NCBI GenBank assembly: GCA_007845355.1
Contig: SDRQ01000001.1
Location: forward strand, 1 to 64,000
Reading direction: 5' to 3'
Length of the DNA stretch: 64,000 bases
DNA from: TM7 phylum sp. oral taxon 352
Lineage (GTDB): Bacteria > Patescibacteriota > Saccharimonadia > Saccharimonadales > Saccharimonadaceae
Both the position numbers and the translations under genes were made by a program. Positions 8,398 to 18,232 of this stretch are shown here, one piece after another. Numbering within the stretch: the first letter of the stretch is position 1; the number at the start of each line of letters is the position of its first letter. The notes below the pieces were generated by a model that did no database searches, was not told the DNA's origin, and saw only the letters and a list, made by a program, of their open reading frames with translations.

Positions 8398-9942
8398 CTA
8401 CAGTGCTCCGAAAATTGCAATAACTGTGATGCTGATAATAGCAAATATCGCCATAATTGGAGCTGAGCGTTTTAGCCAGTCGCGATACGAAACACCAGCC
8501 AAAGCCAATCCACCCATCAACGACGCGATAGTTGGAGCCATCATGTTGATCAAGCCAGACGCTGTCGCAAATGCGGCGACCATAACTTCTTTACTTGAGC
8601 CAACCAAGTCAGCAATTGGCGCGATAACCGGCATAGTTGCTGCCGCCAAACCTGATGATGACGGAACGATAAATGACATTGGCAAGTAAAATAGGTACGC
8701 CAACACACCGACAACACCGCCACCAGCATCTTTCAGGAGAGATTCACCCCAGCTGATGATCGTGTCCTGAATTTCGCCATTAGACATCACCACAGAAACG
8801 CCCGTTGCCACTGCGATAATCAGAGCAACCGGCAAGATGTCTTTCACACCATCGATAAATGTATCAACTGGGAAAACACCCTCTTTCTTAAATTCTTTGT
8901 AGTAAATTGCGGTTATGACAATTGTTGAAATTAGGAATAGCGCAGTGATTTCATTGAAATACCAATCACCAAAGGCTGCACTGTGGACTACACCAAGCAC
9001 CGCGCCAATAACTGGCAAACCTGCAGCCCATTCAAACATATCAGCGAAGAATGTGATATTCCAACTTCCCCATGGAATCAAGGAAAGAATCATTAGCACA
9101 AATGTAATAGCAAACACAGACATAACAACTTTTCGCGGACCAGTGAATTTTGGTACGTTTGTCATGTCGAGAGCAGCCGTAGCTGGCTTGTAGCGAACAT
9201 CTTCTTTATACTTGCCGGCCTTCACTTTTGCGGCGTAACGCATAGTAAAGACAATCGCGGCAATCAAACAAAGTACTAAGATGATAGACATTATTGGAAT
9301 AACGCTACCCAATTTCACATCTGCGGTTTTTGCTGCAACACCAGTAGAAAATGGGTTGATTGTCGAACCGAGCACGCCAGTACCAGCACCCAGAACAATC
9401 ACCATCACACCAGTCATGGCGTTATAGCCAGCAGCAATCATCATTGGTATGACGAGCGCATAGAACGCCACAGTTTCTTCTTGCATACCGTAAGTAGTAC
9501 CACCGATAGCGAATAAAATCATCAGAATCGGGATGAGCCACTTTTCCTTGCCCTTCATCTTTCGGAGCAGCGCGCCAAGAGAAGCGTCAAGCGCACCAGT
9601 TTTCATAGTGACGCCTAAGAATCCACCAAGCACCATCACGAAGACGATGACATCAAGCTTGTCTGACATACCTTTAATAGGTGCGGTGAAGACGTCCCAC
9701 AAACCTTGCTGGTCGTGTTTTTTGACCTCTTCCTTTTTACCGTCTTTTTCTTCCGTGACGGTTCGCTCTTTGTCGACTACGTGATACGAATTAGCTATAC
9801 GATCGCCGTCCTCGTTTGTCTTATATAAACCCGAAGGAACAACCCACGTCAATGCCGCCATAATGATGATCACGACAAACAAAATAGTAAACGCCGACGG
9901 TGATCGAAGCTTCTGCTTTGCTTTTTTAATTTTTTCTACCAT
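8398..9942 (-). CDS. arcD: YfcC-type arginine/ornithine antiporter
   Basis: 514 aa with about 12 membrane helices. Belongs to the YfcC/C4-dicarboxylate-carrier-like family, which supplies ArcD function in many streptococcal arginine deiminase operons. Family blocks include TWVVPSGLY near residue 33, GGTTYGMQEETVAFY, NPFSTGVAAKTA and VPSSSGLAAATMPV. It should exchange external arginine for ornithine at no energy cost. There are two GGAGG sequences upstream (9944-9970), the nearer about 10 nt from the ATG. Its position between arcB and arcC supports the role. Confidence 0.9.
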   Translation of the reverse strand: MVEKIKKAKQKLRSPSAFTILFVVIIIMAALTWVVPSGLYKTNEDGDRIANSYHVVDKERTVTEEKDGKKEEVKKHDQQGLWDVFTAPIKGMSDKLDVIVFVMVLGGFLGVTMKTGALDASLGALLRKMKGKEKWLIPILMILFAIGGTTYGMQEETVAFYALVIPMMIAAGYNAMTGVMVIVLGAGTGVLGSTINPFSTGVAAKTADVKLGSVIPIMSIILVLCLIAAIVFTMRYAAKVKAGKYKEDVRYKPATAALDMTNVPKFTGPRKVVMSVFAITFVLMILSLIPWGSWNITFFADMFEWAAGLPVIGAVLGVVHSAAFGDWYFNEITALFLISTIVITAIYYKEFKKEGVFPVDTFIDGVKDILPVALIIAVATGVSVVMSNGEIQDTIISWGESLLKDAGGGVVGVLAYLFYLPMSFIVPSSSGLAAATMPVIAPIADLVGSSKEVMVAAFATASGLINMMAPTIASLMGGLALAGVSYRDWLKRSAPIMAIFAIISITVIAIFGAL

Positions 9943-9981
9943 TGCCTCGGAGCCTCCTTAACCTCCTTATTACGACAACAA

Positions 9982-10971
9982 CTACAATGTCAAAGCCATC
10001 ACAGCTTTGATTGTATGCATACGATTTTCCGCTTGATCAAAAACTATCGAATGTGGCGAGCGGAACACCTCATCCGTCACTTCCATTGAATCTAAACCGA
10101 AATCTTCCTGAATCTTCTTCCCAGTAATCGTCAATGCATCATGGAATGCTGGCAAACAGTGCATAAACTTAACTTCAGGATTTCCTGTCAGGTTAATCAT
10201 TTGGCGGTTAACTTGGAAATGTCGCAATTGGTTAATGCGCTCAGCAAACTTATCTTCCTCGCCCATTGAAACCCAAACGTCTGTGTAAATTACATCAGCA
10301 CCGCGCAAAGCTTCTTCGAAGTTGTCAGTGACGGTAATACGCGCATGACTTGACCTGGCAAAGTGATTTGCTTTATCAACCAAAGCTTGCTCTGGATGCA
10401 ACTCACGAGGCGCCAAAATGCGGAAATCAAGTCCCATAATAGCTGAACCGATCATCAGCGAGTTCGCCATATTGTTGCGACCATCGCCAACAAATACCAG
10501 CTTAGTTCCCTTCAGTTTTCCAACATGCTCTTCAATTGTCATGAAGTCAGCCAAAATCTGTGTTGGATGGAACTTATCGGTCAATCCATTCCATACTGGA
10601 ACGCCAGCGTGGCGCGCCAATTCCTCAACAGTTGCGTGATCAAAACCGCGGAACTCAATCCCATCAAACATTCGACCCAAAACCTTAGCGGTATCTTCAA
10701 CCGTCTCTTTCTTGCCCAATTGAATATCATCTTTACCGAGGTATTCCGGCGCAACTCCAAGGTCATTAGCAGCCACTGTAAATGCGCAGCGCGTTCGTGT
10801 TGAAGCCTTTTCGAATAGCAATGCCACATTTTTACCCTCATGAATTCGGTGCGGAATGCCGGCATATTTCAATCGTCGATATTCACGAGCGGCATCCAAT
10901 AGCAAGCGAATCTCTTCAGCGGTATAATCGCTCAAAGTCAGTAGCGATCGTCCTCTCAAACTCTGAGCCAT
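9982..10971 (-). CDS. arcB: Ornithine carbamoyltransferase (catabolic)
   Basis: 329 aa. Converts citrulline + phosphate to ornithine + carbamoyl phosphate. STRTRCAF (carbamoyl phosphate binding), [20 protein letters not shown] (SMG loop) and HCLPAFHD (catalytic Cys) are all intact. No biosynthetic arginine genes are nearby, which supports the catabolic direction. The arcA stop and arcB start overlap by 1 nt (TAATG). Confidence 0.97.
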   Translation of the reverse strand: MAQSLRGRSLLTLSDYTAEEIRLLLDAAREYRRLKYAGIPHRIHEGKNVALLFEKASTRTRCAFTVAANDLGVAPEYLGKDDIQLGKKETVEDTAKVLGRMFDGIEFRGFDHATVEELARHAGVPVWNGLTDKFHPTQILADFMTIEEHVGKLKGTKLVFVGDGRNNMANSLMIGSAIMGLDFRILAPRELHPEQALVDKANHFARSSHARITVTDNFEEALRGADVIYTDVWVSMGEEDKFAERINQLRHFQVNRQMINLTGNPEVKFMHCLPAFHDALTITGKKIQEDFGLDSMEVTDEVFRSPHSIVFDQAENRMHTIKAVMALTL

Positions 10972-12209
10972 TAGAATACATCCTCTCGTACTAGCGGCAT
11001 ACTCATACAGCGTGGACCGCCACGACCGCGTCCAAGCTCAGCACCACTAATCTCAATAACTTCAATACCGTTTTCGCGCAATTTCTGGTTAGTTACGTAG
11101 TTACGATCATAAGTCACCACAACACCCGGCGCAATCGCCAAAGTGTTTGAACCGTCATTCCACTGCTCACGAGCAGCAGCAATCGGATCGCCACCGCCAC
11201 ACTCAATCAACGTAACACTTGGCAAGCCCAGCGCAACCCTCAGAACGTGCTCCAAATCTGTTTCGTGTGTAATTCGTGGGAATGGCTGACCTTCAACCTT
11301 CTCCAAAATAAAACAATTCATCCTGCCGCCGTGGTCGCGAATTTCTGGGTGAATCGTAAACTTATCACGATCAATCATCGTAAACACGGTGTCTAGGTGC
11401 ATGAAGGCGTGAGATTTTGGAATTTCCATAGCAATGACTTTCTCGAATTTCGAACCAGCAAACAATTTGGTTGCCATCTTTTCAATTGCCTCAGCGGTTG
11501 TTCGCTCTGAAACACCAATTGCCATAACCTTATCGCTTAATATTAATTCGTCACCACCTTCCATTGAGAATTTCTCTGTGCGGTTGTACCAAACTGGCGC
11601 ACGATTAGCAAAGCGTGGATGGTGGTCGATGATGTAGCGCATAAATAGCGATTCACGACGACGAGCCGTCCAGTGCATCTTGTTGATTGTCAAACCGTTA
11701 CCAATTGCGGCAGCCGGGTCGCGTGTAAAGTATAGGTTTGGCATCGGGTCGAGATAGAACGGATAACGATTTTTCTCGATCATATTATGAAGTTGCTGAT
11801 GCTGGTCTGGAGGCAAAGTAATTTCATCCTTGCGAACACCAGCCATAATCTTGCGAATCATAGCGTGGGTTGGCAAATCCAACAAGAATTGACGCAATGT
11901 TTGAGTAACGCGGCGTGAATCCTGCTTAGAAGCAGCCAACATTTCATCGACAAATTGTTCGCGCAATTGATCCGTGCTAATTGCCTCGGCGACCAATTGA
12001 TCCAGATACAAAACTTCGATTCCACGACTTCTCAATGCTTCCGCAAAAGCATCGTGTTCAGCCTGCGCCACTTTCAGATATGGAATATCGTCAAATAAAA
12101 GATCGGTCAGATAGTCTGGCGTCAAATTTTCCAGCTCTTCACCTGGCCGATGCAATAGAACGGTCTTAAGTTTTCCTATTTCAGACGTTATGTGAATTGG
12201 TTCGTCCAT
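10971..12209 (-). CDS. arcA: Arginine deiminase
   Basis: 412 aa. Hydrolyses arginine to citrulline + NH3. Conserved blocks: [34 protein letters not shown] (catalytic His/Asp) and the C-terminal [14 protein letters not shown] with the nucleophilic Cys. The start is the ATG at 12209, preceded by GGGGAGGG with 6 nt spacing; the GTG immediately before it is less likely. First gene of arcA-arcB-arcD-arcC, which lets the cell make one ATP per arginine and raise local pH. The pathway is known from oral Saccharibacteria, where it helps both symbiont and host. Confidence 0.98.
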   Translation of the reverse strand: MDEPIHITSEIGKLKTVLLHRPGEELENLTPDYLTDLLFDDIPYLKVAQAEHDAFAEALRSRGIEVLYLDQLVAEAISTDQLREQFVDEMLAASKQDSRRVTQTLRQFLLDLPTHAMIRKIMAGVRKDEITLPPDQHQQLHNMIEKNRYPFYLDPMPNLYFTRDPAAAIGNGLTINKMHWTARRRESLFMRYIIDHHPRFANRAPVWYNRTEKFSMEGGDELILSDKVMAIGVSERTTAEAIEKMATKLFAGSKFEKVIAMEIPKSHAFMHLDTVFTMIDRDKFTIHPEIRDHGGRMNCFILEKVEGQPFPRITHETDLEHVLRVALGLPSVTLIECGGGDPIAAAREQWNDGSNTLAIAPGVVVTYDRNYVTNQKLRENGIEVIEISGAELGRGRGGPRCMSMPLVREDVF

Positions 12210-12256
12210 CACAACCCTCCCCTGTTTATATTAGTGATGTTTTAATTGTAACACGT

Positions 12257-12889
12257 TTATGTTTTTGGGCAAGAGGAGATGATTGCCAGACTAGCTTCAG
12301 TTCTGACCGTGAATTGTCGATTAACCTTCAGCCATTCATCAGTGGCTTTTGCGGCGCCTGGCAGAGCTTCATTTGCGTAATCATCAACAATAATTATCGC
12401 GTCTTTATTAAACTTACTTTCACAAACCCGAAAAGAATCGACAATTGACTCATAAAAATCGCCATCAAAAAACGCAAATATAATATTTTCCGGCACGTCA
12501 TCAGAAGTAAAATCAGAAAACCAGCCTTTGTGAATAATCGGCGACTTCAATCCTGCTTTCTTAAAATTCTGGACAAACGTCTTACGCGGCGCTAATAACT
12601 CGCCAGCCTTAAATTGATCACCCGCGGCGCTATTATCCTTCTGGGTTTTTTCTGGCAATCCCGCAAACGAATCGTAAACATGAAACTCGCCCGTAAAATC
12701 ATAAGCATCCAGCAGTCGGCGAATAAACAAACTAGTCGTGCCAACATAACAACCAAACTCCACAATATTTCCAGTGGTGCCACGACGTAGAGTTTTTTCC
12801 AACTCTCTTAAAAGCGCACCAAGCTCTTTTACGTCAACTTGGTCAGAAATAATTGGGTATTTAGCAAGGAGTTGGTCTGCGATATTCAT
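12257..12889 (-). CDS. TylF/MycF-like SAM-dependent methyltransferase
   Basis: 210 aa, Rossmann-fold methyltransferase. The SAM motif is EFGCYVGTTSLFIRRLL (residues 45-61), then HVYDSFAGLPEKTQ, and the metal-binding acids FFDGDFYES and IIVDDYANEALPGA. This matches the TylF/macrocin O-methyltransferase group, which acts on sugars or small acceptors. The substrate here is unknown; a cell-surface glycan is plausible. The -10 box TATAAT (12896-12901) lies 6 nt before the ATG. It reads toward arcA, only 47 nt away, so read-through into the arc operon is possible. Confidence 0.8.
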   Translation of the reverse strand: MNIADQLLAKYPIISDQVDVKELGALLRELEKTLRRGTTGNIVEFGCYVGTTSLFIRRLLDAYDFTGEFHVYDSFAGLPEKTQKDNSAAGDQFKAGELLAPRKTFVQNFKKAGLKSPIIHKGWFSDFTSDDVPENIIFAFFDGDFYESIVDSFRVCESKFNKDAIIIVDDYANEALPGAAKATDEWLKVNRQFTVRTEASLAIISSCPKT

Positions 12890-12895
12890 GACTTA

Positions 12896-12901
12896 ATTAT
12901 A
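12896..12901 (-). promoter_or_regulatory. -10 box, leaderless type, of the methyltransferase gene
   Basis: TATAAT, 6 nt before the ATG at 12889. Confidence 0.6.
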
Positions 12902-12987
12902 AATACTTCGCCAAATATCGACAAATTTATCAACGACGCAGCCCTATATATTTACGGTTTTATGAAGTAAACTATCAATTAGCACCT

Positions 12988-13728
12988 ATGAATAATCACG
13001 ATATTATCAAAACATTCTTGCCGAAACGACTGGACATAAGACAGTTAAATTCGCTTCAATCCACATTGCGAAAATCAAACATAATTGTATACGGCGAAAT
13101 TCACGGCATTAAAGAAAATTCCGACGTCATCTATACTCTGGTTAAGAAACTTGGCGTAAAACGATTAGCTATTGAAGCCAGCCCCGCCGTATCCAACTTC
13201 ATCAATTCAGTAAAGACCGGCTCTTGCGATTTTTCCTTAGTTGATGAAGACCTTTTTGACTTAAGCGTTCTATCTCTTGAGATGATAAAAACAATAGCAA
13301 TTCTTCTGCAGCAAAATCAACTTAAAGAGCTCGTTTTTATTGATACATTTTTTGACAATTTAGATGAGGATGCCATCATACCACCAAGCCCGCAAGAACG
13401 AGAAGAGCAGCTAGCTAAAAATATCCTCGGAATTGACGGCTCTCTACCAACATTATGTATTATGGGACAATGGCATACGCAGCCCAAAGTTATTACAGAT
13501 GGCGAAACACGGCATGAATCAGCGTTATGTCGCTTGAGAAAAGCAAAACCAAATGTACCGTTTATTCACAATGTCTACAGACAAGGACGATTATTTAATG
13601 ACGGAAAAATAATTGAACTTCCGAAAAACCCATCAATTCCGCCTTATTATGAAATTGTCCAGAAAACTGATATTGATTTTGAACTGCACATACCAGAAGC
13701 TACAAAAATATCATTATGTAAAAAGTAG
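12988..13728 (+). CDS. Unknown protein with EreA/ChaN-like features
   Basis: 246 aa, no signal peptide or membrane helix. VYGEIHGIKENSDVIYTLV near residue 34 and a later CIMGQWHTQPK near residue 158 place conserved Glu/His residues as in the EreA/ChaN/TraB-like (Tiki) superfamily of putative metal-dependent hydrolases, but I cannot assign a family firmly. The acidic centre FIDTFFDNLDEDA (residues 113-125) is of unknown use. It stands alone between the divergent methyltransferase and the convergent ABC exporter, whose stop is 8 nt away. Confidence 0.7.
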   Translation: MNNHDIIKTFLPKRLDIRQLNSLQSTLRKSNIIVYGEIHGIKENSDVIYTLVKKLGVKRLAIEASPAVSNFINSVKTGSCDFSLVDEDLFDLSVLSLEMIKTIAILLQQNQLKELVFIDTFFDNLDEDAIIPPSPQEREEQLAKNILGIDGSLPTLCIMGQWHTQPKVITDGETRHESALCRLRKAKPNVPFIHNVYRQGRLFNDGKIIELPKNPSIPPYYEIVQKTDIDFELHIPEATKISLCKK

Positions 13729-13735
13729 CAGACAA

Positions 13736-15730
13736 CTACTCAGCAAACTGGCTATTATACAGCTCAGCGTAAAATCCATTTTGCTTCAGCAGAGTTTCGT
13801 GATTGCCCTGCTCGATAATATTCCCATCCTTAACCACCAAAATCAAATCAGCGTCACGAATGGTACTCAGACGATGCGCGATAACAAAACTAGTTTTTCC
13901 CTGCATCAACTTATCCATAGCTTTTTGGATAAGGACTTCGGTGCGCGTATCAACCGAGCTTGTCGCTTCATCCAGAATCAGCATTGGCGTTTTTTCTAGC
14001 ATCGCCCTGGCAATTGTCAGCAGCTGCTTTTCTCCCTGGGAAATGTTAGCAGCCTCCTCACCCAAAACCATATCATAGCCGCCCGGCAGCGACCGCACAA
14101 AATGATCAACATGCGCTTCTTTGGCGGTTTTTATCATCTCTTCCTCGGTAGCTTTTGGATTGCCATACATCAAATTCTGACGAATCGTGCCATTAAACAG
14201 CCACGTATCTTGCAACACCATACCAAACATTTGACGTACATCGCTACGTTTCATTCTACGAATATCCACGCCGTCAATTTTAATCGAACCGCTATTAATC
14301 TCATAAAATCGCATTAGCAAGTTAACCAGCGTCGTTTTACCGGCACCAGTCGGACCGACAATCGCCACGCGCCGACCTGGCTTAATGTGCGCCGACAGAC
14401 CTTTGATGATAGTTTGGTCTGGCTTATACCCAAAGACGACATTGTCGAATTCAACTTCGCCTTTTACATTAGACAATTTCACCAAGTTGTTCGACTCAAC
14501 CGCTTCTTCTGGCTCGTCCAAAAACTCAAACACTCGCTCGGCGGCAGCAGCTGTCGATTGCAAAATATTAGCGATATTAGCGACCTGAACCAGCGGCTGA
14601 TTGAATTGATCGACGTATTGAATAAACGCCTGAATATCGCCGATTTTTAGCCGACCATTAATCGCCAGCCAACCGCCCAAAATTGTCATAGCTACGTAGC
14701 CAATATTGCTGATAAAATTTATAATCGGGTGAATCAAGCCAGAAAAGAACTGAGCCTTCCAAGCGCTCTCCTGAAGCCGATTATTGATATTAGAAAACTT
14801 AGCAATCGATTTTTTCTGGCCATTAAAGACGCGCATCACTTGATGACCGCCATACATTTCTTCAATGTGTCCATTAAGTTCGCCAAGCTGCGTTTGCTGG
14901 CGTAAGAATTGTTTTTGCGAACTCTTTGCGATCAGCGTAATCACGCCACCCGCCAACGGAAGCACCAGCAGCGCAACCAGCGACATCTGCCAGCTAATCG
15001 AAAACATCATCGCCAAAATTCCCAGTACTGTAACCGTTGAAGTTATAATTTGCGACAAACTCTGATTTAGTGTTTGGCTAATCGTATCGACATCATTAGT
15101 TATGCGACTAAGAACTTCGCCGTAAGTTTGCTTATCGAAATAACTCAGCGGCAAGCGATTTATTTTTTCGGACAATTGTTGTCGCATCCTGAAAGTTACG
15201 GTTTGCGTCACCTGAGTCATTATCCACGTTTGAATATAGCGAAAAATCGCACTCAACACATACATTCCGACTAGCAAAATAATTATTCGCCAAATAGCGT
15301 CAAAATGAAATTCTGGACGGCGACTAAGATCTAGCCTTTTAATCGACTCAAGTTGACTGGACGGAATCTGTTTTTCAATCTCCGACTTATTCGGCAATCG
15401 GTTCAAAACGTCCGCGCCAGTAGTTCCCGCTGACAAAGAAACGCCTTTTGGCAATTTGCTAGTAATCGCCTCGTAGGCTTTCATATTAGCATAATCATCA
15501 ACAATTTGGTTCGTCGCGCCGCCTAAAATCTTCGGGCTAGCAATCGCAAAAATCGTGCTCCCAATTGCAAAAACCAATACCATCAACATTTGCCATCGAA
15601 AATCCGACAAATATTTAATCAGCTTCTTGACCGTTCCCTTGAAATCTTTAGCCTTTTCGCCAGTGCCCATTCCGCCCATCGGGCCACCCATTCGTACTTG
15701 CTGTCGCTTTTTCGTGGTTTGCCTAGACAT
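13736..15730 (-). CDS. Heterodimeric ABC exporter subunit, catalytic Walker B half
   Basis: 664 aa with six transmembrane helices fused to an ATPase domain. The N terminus is extended and Gly/Met/basic-rich (residues 1-30), and a 100-residue extracytoplasmic insertion lies between helices 1 and 2 (about 70-150). Walker A is GPTGAGKTT, Walker B LILDEATSSVD with the catalytic Glu, and the switch is AHRLSTI with His. The signature is ISQGE rather than LSGGQ, a degeneracy expected in one half of a TM287/288 or LmrCD-type heterodimer. Its start overlaps the stop of its partner by 1 nt (TAATG). The substrate (drug, lipid or peptide) is unknown. Confidence 0.92.
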   Translation of the reverse strand: MSRQTTKKRQQVRMGGPMGGMGTGEKAKDFKGTVKKLIKYLSDFRWQMLMVLVFAIGSTIFAIASPKILGGATNQIVDDYANMKAYEAITSKLPKGVSLSAGTTGADVLNRLPNKSEIEKQIPSSQLESIKRLDLSRRPEFHFDAIWRIIILLVGMYVLSAIFRYIQTWIMTQVTQTVTFRMRQQLSEKINRLPLSYFDKQTYGEVLSRITNDVDTISQTLNQSLSQIITSTVTVLGILAMMFSISWQMSLVALLVLPLAGGVITLIAKSSQKQFLRQQTQLGELNGHIEEMYGGHQVMRVFNGQKKSIAKFSNINNRLQESAWKAQFFSGLIHPIINFISNIGYVAMTILGGWLAINGRLKIGDIQAFIQYVDQFNQPLVQVANIANILQSTAAAAERVFEFLDEPEEAVESNNLVKLSNVKGEVEFDNVVFGYKPDQTIIKGLSAHIKPGRRVAIVGPTGAGKTTLVNLLMRFYEINSGSIKIDGVDIRRMKRSDVRQMFGMVLQDTWLFNGTIRQNLMYGNPKATEEEMIKTAKEAHVDHFVRSLPGGYDMVLGEEAANISQGEKQLLTIARAMLEKTPMLILDEATSSVDTRTEVLIQKAMDKLMQGKTSFVIAHRLSTIRDADLILVVKDGNIIEQGNHETLLKQNGFYAELYNSQFAE

Positions 15731-17490
15731 TACAACACTCCTTTCGCAGCAATAGACATTTTCTGTAAATCATCTTCCGAGAGTTGCGAAGCGGCAATTT
15801 CTTGATAAACTTCGCAATCTTTCATCAATTCCTGATGCGTTCCCTGGCCAACAATTTTTCCCTCATTAAGCACAATAATTTTATCGGCATTCATAATCGT
15901 ATTAATTCGCTGACCGACAATTAACACAGTTTTATTCTTAGTTTCCTTCGCAAGCACAGCCCGTAACTTCGCGTCCGTCTTAAAGTCAAGCGCCGAAAAC
16001 GAATCGTCAAAAATGTAAACATTCGGCTCAACCGCAATAGCCCTCGCAATCGACAGACGCTGACGCTGACCGCCAGAAACATTGCTACCGCCCTGAGCGA
16101 TTTCACTTTTATAACCACTTTTTAACTCGCTAATAAATTCTTCCGCTTGGGCAATTTTGGCCGCTTTTTCAACCAACTTATCACTAGCCTCAGCGTTGCC
16201 GTATTTGATATTACTAGCAACCGTTCCACTAAACAACATGCCTTTTTGCGGCACGTAACCAATTTGACCAGACAAATCTTCCAATTTCAGATTTCTAATA
16301 TCAACGCCATCAAGCAAAATCTGCCCCGCCGAAACATCATAGAAACGAGGAATCAAATTTATCAGCGTCGATTTTCCCGAGCCAGTACTGCCAATAAACG
16401 CCGTTGTCTGACCAGGTTCAGCTACAAAATTAATATCCGAAAGTACTGGCAAATCCGCGTCAGGATAAGTAAATGTAACGTCCTTAAATTCAATTTTTCC
16501 CTTGGCGTCTTTTGGTAATTTTTTCGGCGACTTCGGGTCAGTAATTGACGGTAAAGTATCCAAAACTTCTCCGACTCGGCGCACCGATACGGCGGCTCTT
16601 GGCACCATAATAAACACCATTGACAGCAACAAGAACGAGATTATCACCTGCATCGCGTATTCCAAAAACGCCATCATATTACCAATTTGTAAATTGCCAC
16701 TACTTATCAAATGCGCACCAAACCACACAATTGCCACACTCGAAAAGTTCATCACTAAAGTCATAATCGGATCAAGCAACATCATCAAACGGTTCACAAA
16801 TAAATTCATCTTATTTAATTCTGTGTTGGCTTCTTGGAATTTTTTCTGCTCAATCTTCTCGTTATGGAACGCACGAATAACTTTCAGTCCAACCAAATTT
16901 TCCCGCGCCACCAAATTAAGCTTATCCACCAGAGTCTGCAATTTCTTAAACCTAGGTACGGCAATCGTAAATAACGCGGCGATAGTCACAAACAAAACTA
17001 ACACCGCCAAAGCGATAATCCAGCTTAAATCGGGCGCATTATTCATGGCTTTTTGCAGACCACCAATTGCCATAATCGGTGCCATTAACGCCAGTCTCAG
17101 CAGCATTATTGACGTTGTTTGAATCTGCTGAATATCATTCGTTGAGCGCGTAATCAGCGACGCCGTAGAAAACTTATTAAAGTCCGCCAAAGAAAAACTT
17201 TCTATTCGTTCAAACAATTTCAATCGCAATTTTTGCGCCATTCCCGTAGCAATTCGCGCCGCCAAAAAACCCACGACAATTGAACAAAACCCACCAGCCG
17301 CCGTCACCAAAATCATCATCAGGCCATTATTCCAAATCGCCGACATATCTTGTTTAATAATGCCATTATTGACAATTTCCGACATTTTATCCGGCAGCCA
17401 CAAATTCGCCATCACAACGCCATACGTGAATCCAATCAAGATAATAAACAGCAACCAATAGCCTCTAAAAATTCGTAAAATATGTTTCAT
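15730..17490 (-). CDS. Heterodimeric ABC exporter subunit, degenerate Walker B half
   Basis: 586 aa, six helices then an ATPase. Walker A is GSTGSGKST and the signature VSGGQ is intact. However, Walker B reads IFDDSFSALD with Asp in place of the catalytic Glu, and the switch His is replaced by Gln (GQRINTI). Together with the partner's ISQGE this gives one competent and one degenerate ATP site, the known arrangement of asymmetric exporters. The transcript starts near 17516 from TGATATAAT (17523-17528), leaving a short leader with AAAGGA before the ATG. Confidence 0.92.
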   Translation of the reverse strand: MKHILRIFRGYWLLFIILIGFTYGVVMANLWLPDKMSEIVNNGIIKQDMSAIWNNGLMMILVTAAGGFCSIVVGFLAARIATGMAQKLRLKLFERIESFSLADFNKFSTASLITRSTNDIQQIQTTSIMLLRLALMAPIMAIGGLQKAMNNAPDLSWIIALAVLVLFVTIAALFTIAVPRFKKLQTLVDKLNLVARENLVGLKVIRAFHNEKIEQKKFQEANTELNKMNLFVNRLMMLLDPIMTLVMNFSSVAIVWFGAHLISSGNLQIGNMMAFLEYAMQVIISFLLLSMVFIMVPRAAVSVRRVGEVLDTLPSITDPKSPKKLPKDAKGKIEFKDVTFTYPDADLPVLSDINFVAEPGQTTAFIGSTGSGKSTLINLIPRFYDVSAGQILLDGVDIRNLKLEDLSGQIGYVPQKGMLFSGTVASNIKYGNAEASDKLVEKAAKIAQAEEFISELKSGYKSEIAQGGSNVSGGQRQRLSIARAIAVEPNVYIFDDSFSALDFKTDAKLRAVLAKETKNKTVLIVGQRINTIMNADKIIVLNEGKIVGQGTHQELMKDCEVYQEIAASQLSEDDLQKMSIAAKGVL

Positions 17491-17522
17491 TTATAGTCCT
17501 TTACGCTCTAAGTCCACCTTAT

Positions 17523-17528
17523 ATTATA
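17523..17528 (-). promoter_or_regulatory. Extended -10 box of the ABC exporter operon
   Basis: TGATATAAT on the minus strand, about 32 nt before the ATG at 17490. A leadered transcript, back to back with the tRNA-Pro promoter. Confidence 0.5.
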
Positions 17529-17567
17529 TCATTTTAGGACTAGTTGATTTCATTTTAATAATTACAA

Positions 17568-17597
17568 TTGGACAAAAATATCTGTTAGTTTTATACT
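17568..17597 (+). promoter_or_regulatory. Promoter of tRNA-Pro
   Basis: TTGGAC (17568-17573), an 18-nt spacer and TATACT (17592-17597), about 11 nt before the mature tRNA 5' end. Confidence 0.6.
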
Positions 17598-17608
17598 GTT
17601 TTTAGCGT

Positions 17609-17685
17609 CGGGGTGTGGCGCAGCTCGGTAGCGCGCACCGTTCGGGACGGTGAGGTCGCTGGTTCAAATCCAGTCACCCCGACCA
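17609..17685 (+). tRNA. tRNA-Pro (anticodon CGG)
   Basis: 77 nt with a complete cloverleaf. The acceptor CGGGGTG pairs with CACCCCG, the anticodon arm CACCG-TTCGGGA-CGGTG places CGG at positions 34-36, and the T-loop is TTCAAAT. CCA is encoded. The anticodon reads CCG codons. It lies 65 nt upstream of the Nudix gene and may be cotranscribed with it. Confidence 0.95.
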
Positions 17686-17750
17686 TGAAATTATTGGGCG
17701 TACGTTCAGCTTAATTGAACCTCTGGCTATTAGCAATTAAAGGAGGTTTT

Positions 17751-18218
17751 ATGCGACGAAGAGTAAACGTACGCGGAATTATTATCAACAATAAGGGCGA
17801 AATTTTCTGCCAAAAATTAACCGCAAACACCGGCAAAGGTCATGATTTTTGGTGTACGCCGGGCGGCGGTTTGGAAATGGGCGAAAGCTTGCTGGACGGC
17901 TTGCGTCGAGAAATGATTGAAGAAACGGGAGTCAAACCAGAAATTGGTAAGCTGTTATTTATCCAACAATTCGCCGAATCAGGCGAGCAATCCGCACATG
18001 GTCCGAACGAGCAATTGGAATTTTTCTTCCTCATCACCAACTGGCAAGATTACCAACACATCAACCTGGAGCAAACATCGCACGGTGTCGAGGAAGTGGC
18101 GGAATGCGGCTTTGTCGACCCAAAAACAACAAATATTCTGCCAAGCTATTTGACAGAGGTTGACCTGGACCAGCTGGTTAATAAATTGACAGAAGTTCCA
18201 GTTCTAAGCGAATTATAG
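17751..18218 (+). CDS. Nudix hydrolase
   Basis: 155 aa. The Nudix box is GGGLEMGESLLDGLRREMIEETGV (residues 39-62; GX5EX7REUXEEXGU satisfied), with a beta strand before it and DFWCTPG leading in. It hydrolyses a nucleoside diphosphate linked to another group; the exact substrate cannot be read. I chose the ATG at 17751 because AAAGGAGG is well placed in front. An upstream in-frame ATG (17715) has no such site. It runs into the convergent amino-acid ABC operon 15 nt away. Confidence 0.9.
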   Translation: MRRRVNVRGIIINNKGEIFCQKLTANTGKGHDFWCTPGGGLEMGESLLDGLRREMIEETGVKPEIGKLLFIQQFAESGEQSAHGPNEQLEFFFLITNWQDYQHINLEQTSHGVEEVAECGFVDPKTTNILPSYLTEVDLDQLVNKLTEVPVLSEL

Positions 18219-18232
18219 CGAGGTCACTCGGG

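Noticed and set aside
17704-17720. Terminator between tRNA-Pro and the Nudix gene
   Set aside because: GTTCA/TGAAC stem is only 5 bp and not followed by a T run.
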